Positions 25,901 to 37,935 of a DNA stretch of 64,000 nt are shown here, in pieces. A program made the translations under genes and the position numbers. This stretch comes from Onchocerca volvulus (lineage: Eukaryota; Nematoda; Chromadorea; Rhabditida; Onchocercidae), in the NCBI GenBank assembly GCA_000499405.2, contig HG738138.1, positions 6,260,888 through 6,324,887 of the forward strand, read 5' to 3'. The notes beneath the pieces were generated by a model that saw nothing but the letters and a program-made list of their open reading frames with translations, had not been told where the DNA came from and searched no databases. Every line of letters begins with the position of its first letter. Positions within the stretch are counted from its first letter, which is position 1.

Positions 25901-28900
25901 TGTCTGGTTTGCCGATTCTAGAACACGCAATATATAATTGTCCATGTGAGAAGAAATCCGTCTCTAGATCTAAACCACACAATTCTAAAGCTTAGCCCTG
26001 AGTTTCGTTGATGATGATTGCAAACGTCAATCGAATTGGGAATTGTAATCTCTTAAATTGAAATGGCATATCTGATCGAATCATAGAAATGCGAGGAATG
26101 ATGACATCTTCACCTTTGAAAGGTTCTGTCAAGGTTGTTCTACGACGTTGTTCATTAATTTTTTTATTGCAAGCCGCTTGTCTTTGCAAGGTTTTGGCTA
26201 GTTGATATTTCGCAACATGATGATTGGCACGTCGATTTTCAATTGCAGCACGTGCGGTGGCATCTTTGGCAGATCGAGTGAATTCAAAAATTCTGTTGGG
26301 TAATTAACCACTTTATCTGCTTCTAGAACAGTGTCGACGGACTTATGTATGATTGCCTGTACAGCAAAGTCCATGTATTATATTTTTCGTCGCAATTTCA
26401 TGCAAACCCTTATCGACGTCGGAACTGGGTATTTCAGCGCATATTGTATTATCGATTTGTTTAAAGCGATTTTATCATAAAGCCAAATTAGAAACGTTGT
26501 GTCAAAATGAACAACGAATATTTACGACAAAGAGGCAATCCAAGACATGACCTAATATTAGAAGTCAGAGAGGTAATCCACAAATTGCCTAAACGAAACA
26601 CTTTATTATATACTTTTATGACGCCGACATTTCTGCGACGGAACTACATTTCTCATAAAGCAAAAAACAAATGAAAAGGCTTAAATTACGTGCTTTATTT
26701 ATTTAAAACACGCACCTATTCGAATGCAACGCTGTATAGAAATTTAAATTCATTCGGTGAAGAACTTGAAAAGTTGCGAGAAGTAGTCGCATTCAAGCAG
26801 AAAGTAGGCGTGTAAATAAATTCTGTCCGCTCATGAGGGCGTGGTGCAAGGGGGAGTCAAAAAATTCAGTCTGCTCACTTACTTTTAGTTGTTACGGCTT
26901 GACACGTAAAAAAAAGTATCTCTATGTAGAAACACGCGCCTATTCGAATGCAAGGTTATGCCAAAATTTGAAAGCAATCGGTGGAAAACTTGTAACGTTC
27001 TATAAAGAGCCACAAGGAGCATTTGCATTTTTTTTTACATAGATTATTCCTCAAATTACAGTCATCATTGCTACCGGAACAAATACTTACCAAATGATAC
27101 AAACGACAAAATAAACGGATTTTTGCAATGTATACATTCATTAGTACCAAGGAGAGGATTAGAGATACCACATCTGAAATAAGTTTAATTGTTAAGGACA
27201 AAAGTCCAATTTCTTGACATTTCACGAACGTTTTTGTAATTAATATATTGCAAAACTTGCGTAGTTCTAGTTAACTGTTATGGGATGAAACCTATGTCGC
27301 TAAGATCTAGTAATGCTATAAAACTTTCTCAGCACTAACCTATAACACATAGGGAGTAATTCTTCTGCATCAGTGAAGGATTTTGATCTGATCATTAGGG
27401 CTTCTGTTTCAATAAGCTTTTCAAAACGATATGGAATTTTCAAACAACTGAGTTGTTCTAAAGCATATCGCGCTAATTTGTAGGCGCCTAATATTTGTCC
27501 TTGCTTCATTAAAGTGTAAAATATGCTCCTGAAACAAGCTTTGTTTATTTCCCTGCTTGAGTTAGCATTTAAATATTATCGCTGTTCCACATATTATTTT
27601 AGTGCATGAAAGAAATCCAATTATTTTTATAGCTCTTATATATATAAGGACTAGTACTATTGTTTTCCGAAGTTTTTTAATATTTTTCAAATAAAGAAAG
27701 GATAAGAAATCAAATTACTTTGCAGTAACATTGGTTCAACCATAAATCAGGGAATTGAATGTTCAGTAACTTCAACTATTGAAAAACTATATATAGGAAA
27801 ACTATAGATACATTTTTTTTTTTTAGCAAGGAATAAACAACAGCCCAAAACATCCAGCAATTTAATAATTATTAGTTCATTATATATATACATGCTTTAC
27901 TACCAAAACATAAAAAACTTGACACTATCTGCGCATAAAAATGTATTGGAAGCAAAACATTCCTACTAATTTTACCCTTAAAATTAATTTGAATTAAAGA
28001 GAATTACACTCGTGATATTTTATAAATTTCCTTTTGACAAGCCAAATAACGAGCAATATTGACTAGAGCATCGGCTGGGCAGCTCGTAAAAGGTTCAGCC
28101 TATAAAATGTTTTCTTTATGAGCAAGAACAATAAAATTAAATTAGACGGCGCATTGAGATTCTGAGAAAAGGAATAATTTTCTGATTGAATACATTCAGA
28201 GATTGAAATCTGAAAATTAAATTATGATCATGAAGTGTAACAATTTAGCAATTTTCAACTCAATTTTCAGAATGTTTCTTTAAATCTTAGAACAACTAAA
28301 AGGAACTACTTATTCTTGGAAAACTATGGATACATTTTTTTTTTTTAGCAAGGAATAAGCAACAACCCAAAAAATCCAGCAATTTAATAATTATTAGTTC
28401 ATAACCAGTTGTTAATCATTACCAGATATTTATAAATGACATCGAAGGCATAGTAGCAATTCGCTTTGTTATTAAAATCCAGAAATTTTTCAATCAATTC
28501 AGGATCTGCATAGCACTGTTCTAAATACTGCATGCTTAGCACCCAGTTATAATATCCTGCATCTATAAAACGGTTCTCTCTAATAGCATTTCCCATTAGC
28601 TGCTCCAAAACTTGCAATGCTTCCACATCATGCCCAGCCATACGATAGGCTGTAAAACATAAAACTGCTATTATTTTTTATACAAATCGAAAAAAATGAC
28701 ATTTAATATTAAATAGCAACATAAACAACATTTTAAACTGCAAACCTTTTTGAGCCTCATCAAAACGATCGTTTTCTGCTAACCAACGCGCGTAGGGCAG
28801 GTAAACTTCTTCATTATATTTTTGGTACTTCGCTGCAATTAGAAATGCCTGAAAAATAAACTAATTACTTGGAATCCTATTTTTTAAAATATGAAATTAA

Positions 28901-31900
28901 GAGAATTAACGTGAGATGTGACAAATTAGCACACTTGATAAATTTATCAAATTGCAAATAAAAATTTACATCATTCCAGAGTGCCGCATCGACGTACATG
29001 TTTATTAAGGCACGAATATCATTGATTGACTGGAATAAATGGGAAGCAAGAGTGTATTCGCCTTTTTTTGCCAAGTGATTTCCAATCGTGCGCAATACAT
29101 CAACATTGCTTCGATCAATACGATGAGCGAGATTGATCAGCCTGAGAAATACTTGTTTGCATTCCAAATAAAAATAATAATATAAAAGAGGAAAAGAAAA
29201 AAGAAAATCCAATTATGTGAATGCTTACTTTTCAAATAAAAATAAAAGGCTTACATATCAATCCAGTTGTTTTTGATCATAAGACTAACTGCTTTATCGT
29301 AATCGCCTGAAGCTACAAACATTTCCGCAGCGATTATGGGCTCATTTGAATTCTGTGCCCAATCAGCACGTCTTCGCAACAGAGCTTTTTGAGTTTCTCC
29401 AGAGGCGGATGATAACAATTCCTGAATGCGAATGTCGAAAGCATTAAAAAAAAAAAAAAAAAAGAAAAAAACGGATGTAATCTTATGTGCACAAAAAAGC
29501 GATAATTACACAAAATGACTGCTACGAAAATGATGAAACCATGAACGATATAAATGTACTGAAAAGCCAAAATTGCATCTTTCCTACATTCATTAAAATA
29601 AGTGAAAAAGAAAAAAGAAAAAATGAAAGTAAAAGTCAGGCTATACAAGCTAATGTCGATTTATCTTTCAACCTGGGCCTGATCAAACATGCGTAAATCT
29701 GTGAACATTTCCAATGTTTTTTGATCACATCCAATTTTTTGAAACAACATCGCTGCTTCGCGATATTTGCCTTCATATGCTTTTATACATCCCAACATTA
29801 ATTCTTTTTTCGTATCCTTTTTTATCATGTCCTGGAATCTAATCTGAATTAAAACAATTATTTGAAGAATCAAAATATCCGCAACCAATGCATTACATAA
29901 TTTCTATACCGGAATAAATGGACAGATTGAATATTTTAATTTCTATACCTTAATTTCCGAGATTAATTGTAGATAACGTGCATCTTTAATTCTATGGAAA
30001 GCTTTTTGAGCGATATCAAGTTGAAAGTTATGCAAAGCATCATGACCAAGGACATCCCAGTCATCTTCTGTTACACCCAATGATGCCAAATCATATGCTT
30101 CCCTATAAAAGCGGCGGAAATAGATCAACTGCATTTTTTTTTTTTTTTATTCAACGAAACGCAAACTTTCAAAGGGAAATCTCACTTGTACATTTTCTGC
30201 TCAAGATACTGATATAATTGATTAGATAGAGGCACTTCCACTGCAATCATGGCAAACATATGCAAGCAAAAGACACGTTTTCCAGAAAATCCAACTACAA
30301 AACCCTAAAAAAATCCACTATCCCCAACTAAATATTTTCTATGAATAAAAGACAAAAAATAGTCATCAAACAAATTCTTCGACGACAAAAAGATAGAAAT
30401 TTTTTGTTCCTTTTCTTTTTTTGAGGTCATACTTGCATTCTTTGTTGATGTGAAGAGAAACTGTCAGCTTTAATACACAGTGCGCCACCGCCGGAATAAC
30501 ATAAAAGATTCTCTTGATCAGCATTCCAGGCAACACTGTTACATGATGGTTCCTATAAAAAATCGGTTTCTCACATTTGAATTACAAAATCTAACTGTTA
30601 TAAAAATTAGTATATCGAAGAAAATTATTATGTCGAACTTGGAATAGAAACTGTTTAGTTTTGATATCAAAAGTCGTACAAACTCCGGTTTCGTCCACGA
30701 TTGCAAGCTTTTCCCTGAAATTCACGATTAACTGCATTTAAAGTCTTTTTTTTTTTTTTGAATAATACCTTTGGAAAAAAAAATTTTTTAGGCATGAAAT
30801 ACCATTGAATAATCGAGCAATATTGAACAACACTGAAGTTAGAAAGATACCTACCTTAAATGGCTGATGTCGAGACATCTGACAGCACTTTTTAAACGCA
30901 ATATTTCTGTTATGAATGGATTATCCACAAAGATTTTACATACCTAAACCATTTATCTTTTATCAAGTTAAAAAACTTTCCAAATGATTTACACAAACAT
31001 GGTGTAATTAGCTAAGATTTTTTTTTTTTGTTTTTCATGAACATAAACTTACAGCTCCATTTCGTAGACCGATTAACATAGCTTCTCGACCCGGTGGTCC
31101 ACCAACCACCTTTATATAACGTATCAGAGATTCAAGAAGCCATTCCCGTTGTTTAAGTCCTTTATGGTCGTAACACTGCAATCGTCGTTCGTGGCAAAGT
31201 ATCAAATGATGCGCGCAGACTACCTATAAAAAGAAATTTTTCTTTACAAAATACAGGTGAACTCTATATTTAACAGAAAAATCCTATCTCTTGAGTTTCG
31301 AGATGCTATATCAGAAAAAGATCTTATAGTACTTACAAGTAGTGAACATTCGAAAGCACGGTTTATTTTCTCAACCAATCTATATTCCAACTGTCCATCA
31401 TCGCGCTCTGTGGTAAGGCGATATATTTCAACACGATCGGCGAGTTGCACCTAAAGTAAACTTTCTTTAGCATGTCTTTGATAAAATATAGGTTTGAAAA
31501 AGAAAAAAAAACTTCTTCCAAATAGCATGTTCGAACCTTTCATTAATTGCCCATCCATCAAACTAAAATCCAATACTTATGATGAAGAAATGATCATATT
31601 CCTAATACTTTCAAAAAAAGAAAAACCCACAGCTAATCGATTATAGTACACAGCGACTTTGCGAACCAAATCATTACAGTAAATTCTGATAGATGTTTGA
31701 TTTGCAAGATGTTGCACTACTACTTCGGTCATGTTTTCGCGGTAAGCATATCGCTCCTAAGAATTTTGTTTTCTGGATAGTTACCAATGGATTCACGCAT
31801 CAACAATGTGCCAATAATAAAAGGATTTTTAATTGAACTAGCACAGAATATTCAAAAATAAATATAAAAAGTTAAATTAGAAGTGCATTTTTCCTATTAC

Positions 31901-34480
31901 TAACTTTATGCAATCCGTGAACTGTGCTAAACATTAACTGATAGCAAGCTAGTGTACCATCCACGCAACCAACTGCAAATAGTCGCATTTTTATGATATA
32001 ATTCAAAATTCTCCTATATCATTCGTATGAAAAAGTTTAAGATAAATTAGAACTGACCAATAATTGTGTTTGTATTTGGTCTAGCTTTTACAGTCCATAC
32101 CCATGTATCCATCTGTGCAACTGTACCCAGCGCTGTTCCTACAGCAATTACAGACTTTTTTGTATATAATAAAAAATTGCACTGGTTCAAAAACCAAAAA
32201 CAAATATTTAAGGTATCATTTCCTAATGTGAAACACAGTGGTAATCAAAGTTTAATTGGAATATTATACAAACCTTCACGACTGTAAAGAGTAACCTGAC
32301 GATTGGAGCCACATATTATCAGGAATTGGCCGTAGTTAAAAAATTCTATTGCTGTAGGATCGTAGCCAAGTTTTTTGTCTTCTTGAAAAAGCTGCAAGCA
32401 GTAATAACATTTTTTTTTCTAAAACTTGAACTCAGTTATAAAAGAAAGGTTCTGCAAAATAGAACGGCAATACATACGATAATTAGTGTACATTAGCGTT
32501 AACAATCAACTTCAAGCATGATTAATATGCTTTTAGACTCAATAGTGTCAATAAATTTAGGAAACAGGAAAGCACAGAATGATTTGCAAGAATAATATTT
32601 TTTACCTGATTTCCCTCTAAATCATAAAATGCAGCTGTTTGTCCCCAGTCTACCAATACCAAAAGTGCTCCAAATGTACTAAAAAAAAGAAGATATATTT
32701 ACTAAATTTCCTATTTGGAAATATTCAGCAAACAATCAATTTCAGTGTGCTTATAGGAAAAGTCCATAAAACTGTAAAAATGCAATTATTTTGCATTGAA
32801 AAAATCCTTAAAACTGTAAAAATAAGTTTTTCTTTGTATTTTTACTTCATTTTCTGACTACAGTAAGATTTGATAAAGAAAATAACGTGCGAAAAAAGAG
32901 AAAAAAACAGCTTACCTTCTTTGAATATTGGCATCACAATGCCACGAAGCATCCCTATAAGTTAGCTTTTATTATAAATAAGCTGTTTATTTTTTGAAAT
33001 TTTAAAGCAAGATATAGGAATAACAAAGTCTGAGAGGAACTCACGCAGTGCTTCGAGGTCCCGCAAAAGCTAGAGCCCAAACAGGTTCACCAGAGGGTCG
33101 TTCAATTTTTTTTATTTCTAGACTATTCTGAAAGGTAAACTAACATGGTTGTTTGAAGAGAAGATACTTTGTACCAATGTAACAAAATCTTAGTTTGAAC
33201 TTTTGCTTATTTCAAACTATTTCCGGATGATATTGTCATGGAATGGATTTTTATGTTTTTTTTTTTTTTTTTTTTTCTGACAACTTTTCATGCATTCAAT
33301 ATTGTACTGTATTTAATCATTTGTATTTATCTCAAAATGGTTTGCTTTATGTATTAAACGATAGAAACGTAAAAATTTTGGGCATAAATGCATTAAGCTG
33401 AGGTGAAGTTAAAAATGGGAAAGGGCAGAAACTACCACATCAGTAACGAATGCCTTATTTTTATGTCTGTAGTAATGGAAAAAAAGAATAAAAATGCAGT
33501 TCACCGAAGCAGAACGCAGAGATACGGTACCATCAAACATTCCAATGGCATAAAGTTGACCATCGCAACTCCATGAGCAGCAAACACATCTACTTGATGT
33601 TCGTTGTTTACTAACACTTTTCTCCAGTTGAGTCCATATCCCTAGAAATATTTCTTTGGTGAGATGCAGTTCTATCACTATTAAACTGATGAATTAATTA
33701 AGAACAAAATCTTTTTGAATCGAATTATAATTCAGACTTATGACCTTAAGAAATTTGATCTTTAAATCCAACTTCTGAAGTAATCTGAAGTGATTTGTTT
33801 AGCTCAAATTTGAAATTTATTAGAATATGTCGTACTAGCTTCCAAGCTACAATTATGGAATAATATATTAAGTGTAGATGGTTTCATTTTTCCTATCAAA
33901 CAATGATGGTTGATTCAAATATTCACCTAAAACAACAATGATTGATTCAAAAACTTACCAAAATCACTGATGGCACAGCTAAGCAAAAAGCACGTTATGG
34001 GACTAAAAGCAAGGCATTGCACTGCTTCGTTGTGTCTAAAAACGAGTCGTCTAGTAAGAGTAAACGATCTTCAAATGTTAAATTATCAGAAGTCTATTAT
34101 TTGCATCTGGAACTGGCTTTGGATTATAAATTTCCAAAAAGAATTTTTGTTAAGAAAAAAAAAAAATACATATATTTAAGCGTTCCTTCATGCTGCTCTG
34201 TCCATATAATGACGGAACGATCGGCAGAACCAGATGCGAAATTTTCGCCGTTGTATGAAAAAGCAACGGCATATACGAGATCCTTATGACCTGTAAAGAG
34301 AGAAATAAAGTTTCATTTTCTGGCAATTTTGTTTGGTAAGACCAAAATTCAAAAGAAACTGGACCTTTCAAGGATTGCAACAATGTGCCATCTGTACCGT
34401 CATAAATCAAAACTTTCGTATCAGCCGCAACAAGCAATTCCGATCCATCTGGTTTGAAAGCCAAATCATAAACGCAGCAC
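22909..34480 (-). CDS. daf-10: Intraflagellar transport protein IFT122 (DAF-10), first exon not resolved
   Basis: More than 25 short exons read colinearly as IFT122, a subunit of the IFT-A complex for retrograde transport in cilia. The N-terminal WD40 half covers 34480-30450: [12 protein letters not shown], then [55 protein letters not shown] and [19 protein letters not shown]. The alpha-solenoid (TPR) half follows: [17 protein letters not shown], then [13 protein letters not shown], and [13 protein letters not shown]. Two zinc-binding pairs lie at the C-terminus: [16 protein letters not shown] (about 27170-27100) and CNSC...CPFC (exon 23028-22909). The first coding exon, expected above 34480, could not be placed. 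An intron of about 3 kb (about 27090-24055) carries Helitron remnants. In worms this protein acts in ciliated sensory neurons. Confidence 0.93.
24284..24375 (-). mobile_element. Helitron-type 3' terminus: hairpins followed by CTAG-T
   Basis: Reading the minus strand, an imperfect stem (GCTGGATTGGTCA ... TGACCGGATCCAGC, 9-nt loop) runs directly into CTAG followed by T at 24283. Helitrons end with a GC-rich hairpin and CTRR, inserted before a T. A second, related hairpin, sharing CACGC(A/G)(A/G)AGCATG with the first, lies just inside it (about 24324-24372). The spacing between stem and CTAG is shorter than is typical. Confidence 0.65.
24877..25585 (-). pseudogene. Decayed Helitron Rep-helicase, N-terminal part
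   Basis: The minus strand begins at an [17 protein letters not shown] start (ATG at 25585), typical of Helitron RepHel proteins. It passes through several stops and then an intact stretch of about 115 codons: [43 protein letters not shown] and VKGQICHK. This is the conserved helitron_like_N region. No Rep catalytic HUH motif or helicase follows; the sequence leads straight to the 3' terminus at 24284. It is an inactive, internally deleted copy lying in an intron of the IFT122 gene. Confidence 0.8.
25839..26371 (-). pseudogene. Decayed Helitron PIF1-type helicase, C-terminal part
   Basis: The minus strand encodes [76 protein letters not shown] and a final [13 protein letters not shown] stop. 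These are the closing blocks of the PIF1 helicase of a Helitron. At least two in-frame stops (after RNIN and after NETQG) and one frameshift before FKGEDV interrupt it. It lies upstream, on its own strand, of a RepHel N-terminus (25585), so the two pieces are in C-then-N order and cannot be one simple copy. Confidence 0.82.
27796..28402. repeat. 85-bp direct repeat flanking an IFT122 exon
   Basis: 27796-27880 and 28318-28402 match over 85 bp with about four substitutions, both in IFT122 introns. They flank the exon at about 28013-28100 (product segment [16 protein letters not shown]). The unit includes a run of T and TTAGCAAGGAATAA. Recombination between the copies would delete that exon. Confidence 0.85.
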
Positions 34481-35342
34481 CTAGAATTTTCTTGAGAAAA
34501 TTATCAGAAGAGAATAGAACTTTTCTCAAATAGCTATCATGTTTATTATCTTCTGTAAATGACAACAAATGCTAACTGTGAGAGCCAAATTGTAAAAATA
34601 AAGTACTGCCGATAACAGCTTTGGTCATTAACAGAGTTTTCATGTAGGGATGCCGTGCGATAGTTCGGATAAGAAGTGGTCAAATCAAGCAGAAGGAAAT
34701 AATGTCACCTTTTGCCTAAGTTATCAATTTTCAGCTTTTTTATCCTAACCTATTTCTGCATGGTATCGATTTAGAAGGCTGGCGAAGAAGAATCAGAATC
34801 AAGGCAAGTTGACTATCTATGTTCAAAGATGATTCGTGCCTTTGTGTTTTCCGTGAATTTGTAAAAAGCAAGAAGCAAAGCATCTAGAATAGAATGAGGC
34901 ACTCGAAATCATGCAATAATCGATGGTTTTGAGGAAGCATTTCTATTAGCCGTAATCTTTTACTCATTTTTGTTTTCATATTCTTCCAAGATATTTTCAG
35001 CAAGTCTTGCTAATTGATTCATAAATTCATTGCTTATCCTGATATCTCAACGTAACTACGAGGAAATTAATTTATCATCAATTTACCCATTTAAAATGGT
35101 TAACATTTACTTATTTGTTTACAAATTATCAGATTGCACAGTTAAGACGATGATGATTCAAGCTACTGAAGCTATAAAAATGATTCATATTTGAATGATA
35201 ACGAGGCATTACTGCAAATAATAATGAAGAAGAAAAGATGAACAAATTGGGGACGCATGTGGCATTTCAGAAGACATAGTTAATTTCATTATCGTTTCTT
35301 CGCATATAAATATAAAGATTGAAGAAAAAGCACTATTCAGAC
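34481..35342. promoter_or_regulatory. Divergent intergenic region between IFT122 and flp-1
   Basis: The first visible IFT122 exon (minus) and the flp-1 start (plus) are about 0.86 kb apart, head to head. The stretch must hold the unplaced IFT122 first exon and both promoters. I looked for a clear RFX-type X-box (GTTNCCATGGNAAC) and found none of good quality. Confidence 0.45.
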
Positions 35343-35681
35343 ATGATTATTCTCGTCCATGCTGTTCTTCTGATATGCAGCTTAACACAGGTAGTTTACT
35401 CATTCTTTATTCATGTCCATATATAGCTCCTTTTTCATATACTTTCTCCAAATCCTATTTCTTCAGAAGAATTCTTCCCCATTAAATTAATACCAGCTAG
35501 CAAAGCCTCATTCCTGACATCGGTTATAGCTATTGTATAAGACGATATTACTTTCTTATCTTTTCATCTCTCCAACATTGACCATCATAACAATACAGCC
35601 CTAACTTCTTCCACTTGATTCTGTTTTTTAATTAAAAAATCATGACTTAGTTAGGAGATTATAATCCATAACTTCAATCAA

Positions 35682-35712
<31 letters not shown>

Positions 35713-37935
35713 TGAGGAAATTCTTCATCTTTCTGAAAAAACCAGTTATCTCTCTTAATACCAAGGAGAGAGTTGCCATATTACTTCGGAATTAAAAATA
35801 AATAGCGTGTCGAAAAATCAGTTCAGCTTTTTAACAATCAACTTTTTCATAATCATATTATGGTAACATTGCTTGCTTGCATTAAATCTTAAGATTATAA
35901 GAGACGAAAGAAAAGATAAGGAAACATGTACAATGACAAAGACCACCTGGGATAAAAAATCTTCAAATGTGGCTTGTTATAGATAAACTTTCTTCCTTCA
36001 TTACCTGCTTTAAATGCTACTGTTTTCAAGAATGAAATTCATAATTATTTCGAAGTTATTTGTGTTTTCTTTACTCTGTTCATATCGCTGCAGTCCTTCT
36101 GGCCATAAGATCAGTTCGTTGAAATTATCTCTTGATCATAGAAAAAATGCCATGATCTTTTATACACTCATATTCTTTACAGTTTCTTTTAAAACCAATT
36201 CTTCCACTTCCGTCTCACATACCATCTGTCCAAAAATTTTAATTCCTACTACTGTGAGTTTGACACCATACTGACATTGAGGAACTTAAGCTTTGATTTC
36301 AAGAAATACAGGGAGAAAGTCAGAAGAAAGGAGGAAATTTCAAATAATGACTAAGCAAATATTGAAATTCATATATTTTAGATATCAAGTGAATGCTGCA
36401 GAAATGCAATTACATCGGATTTTTGTACTATGTTTAATATGCTTTCGAGTTCACAGCAGGCGGAAATAAGGCAATACTTTGTGGATGATTGCGAAGGAGA
36501 TGCAGATGAGGCACCTAAAAAAATTGAAAAAAAAAAACCGAATTTCATTCGATTTGGCAGAGCCGGTATATCTAATTTATTCCAAACCATATCATATGTC
36601 TGCAATAAGAAAACTCCAGAAAATATTGATTTTAAAAATAATGCAAAACTGTTTGATTCAGTTTAACTTTTTTGAGAGATGTTTAGGATTCCAGTTAGGC
36701 CTACTTTGATAACAATAATTTCTTATCAACTGAAATCTAATCAGATGTCTATGCTGAATTTCTAAATGTTTAATTTTGCTATTTTTGCACTATATCTTAT
36801 GAATTAGATTCAAAGCCATGATTTAAGGAGGACGAGAAATGAAACAAGTATTCAATACCTAAAAAGTCTCAAATTTAACAATGTTAGATTTTATTCCTTA
36901 TTTACAACAAAGACCTTATTTTCAGCGTCACCAATAATGCACGGAAAAAAAGACACTGATCCGAACTTTTTACAATTTGAACGTTCATCAAGTGCATTCA
37001 CACCTAGTGGACAAAATTTTCTTCGATTTGGAAGAGCAGCTGAACCGAATTTCCTTCGTTTTGGTAAAACAGTATTTTCATGCTTTTGTTAATAATTCTC
37101 AACACAGTTTCCATGTTTTACAACTGAATGAACTAAGGTTTCAAAGTGCAGATCAGTTTCACTGATTTAAGGATTTGTTGATAACTGATTTGATGGTACC
37201 TCTCCATCGATGTAAAGCCATGGATCTTGTCAGCTGTTTCCCCTGAACGATAGAGACTGACAGCACTCCTAAACCGTGCCACTATCATCATATTTTGGAA
37301 TGTGTCGATTCCAGGCTTAAGTGTTCATTTCAGTGAAAATGAACTTAAATCTATAAGCTAAAATAAGAACAGTTAAGAACTATCCATCTTCTAATGACTG
37401 ATTTCTATATGAGATCCATCTCTCGCCATTTTGGTCAAGTCGTTCATGAATTTTTTGTAAAAATCAATCCAAGCAATTGCATGGAAGAAGCAACATCTAG
37501 CACAATAATACTGTAGCTCAAGATGCTATAATAGCTACAGGCTTAAATTTCATACCTATATGTAGTGCTATCATCTAAGCAATTTGAATGCACCAATGAT
37601 ACATAGTTCCACAAGATATAAGTCGATCAAAATTGTATCAGAAATTATAACCAATTGTACCGGATTCTGCTGTGCTTCTGATATCCCGTATTAAATTCAT
37701 TTTTCAAAATGTGAAATAAAAGACAATGTTTTCAGGTCGCGTAAGAGACTCAAATTTCTTAAGATTTGGTAAATCTGCTGAACCGAATTTCCTTCGATTC
37801 GGTAAACGCATTGAAGCGAACGAGCCAAATTTTTTGCAATTTGGAAGAAACGCTTCCTTGCAGAATGATCAAGAATATAGAGAAGGATTCAGCCGCCAAG
37901 ATCGGAAACCTAATTTCCTACGCTTCGGTAAATAA
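35343..37935 (+). CDS. flp-1: FMRFamide-like neuropeptide precursor, FLP-1 type
   Basis: Four exons: 35343-35390, 36382-36565, 36926-37063 and 37736-37935. Phases agree and the total is 570 bp (189 aa). The first exon encodes a hydrophobic signal sequence (MIILVHAVLLICSLT). After an acidic spacer come eight FLP-like cores: KPNFIRFG-R, DPNFLQFE-R, GQNFLRFG-R, AAEPNFLRFG-R, DSNFLRFG-K, SAEPNFLRFG-KR, NEPNFLQFG-R and KPNFLRFG-K, the last one followed by the stop. PNFLRFG repeats after an opening KPNF(M/I)R(Y/F)G peptide are the signature of nematode flp-1. The Gly before the basic residue donates the C-terminal amide. Peptides are secreted from neurons and modulate locomotion and egg laying in C. 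elegans. Two cores are atypical: one lacks the amide Gly, and two carry Gln in place of Arg. Cleavage sites are mostly single basic residues. Confidence 0.95.
35680..35704. repeat. Poly-A tract, 25 A, in flp-1 intron 1
   Basis: An uninterrupted run of 25 A in the first flp-1 intron. It is likely to vary in length between individuals. Confidence 0.9.

Larger units (their letters stand above)
24481..27005. repeat. Three related copies of a ~60-bp Helitron-associated motif, one inverted
   Basis: A motif with TATTCGAATGCAACG, then CAAAATTTGAAAGCAATCGG, then AACTT occurs on the plus strand at about 26706-26768 and 26931-26995, and on the minus strand at about 24545-24481. The copies differ by many substitutions. 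They bracket the Helitron coding remnants and suggest pieces of at least two elements in opposite orientation. Confidence 0.5.

Noticed and set aside
34600..34900. RFX X-box upstream of IFT122
   Set aside because: The best match (ATACCATGCAGA on the minus strand) departs from the consensus at several key positions.
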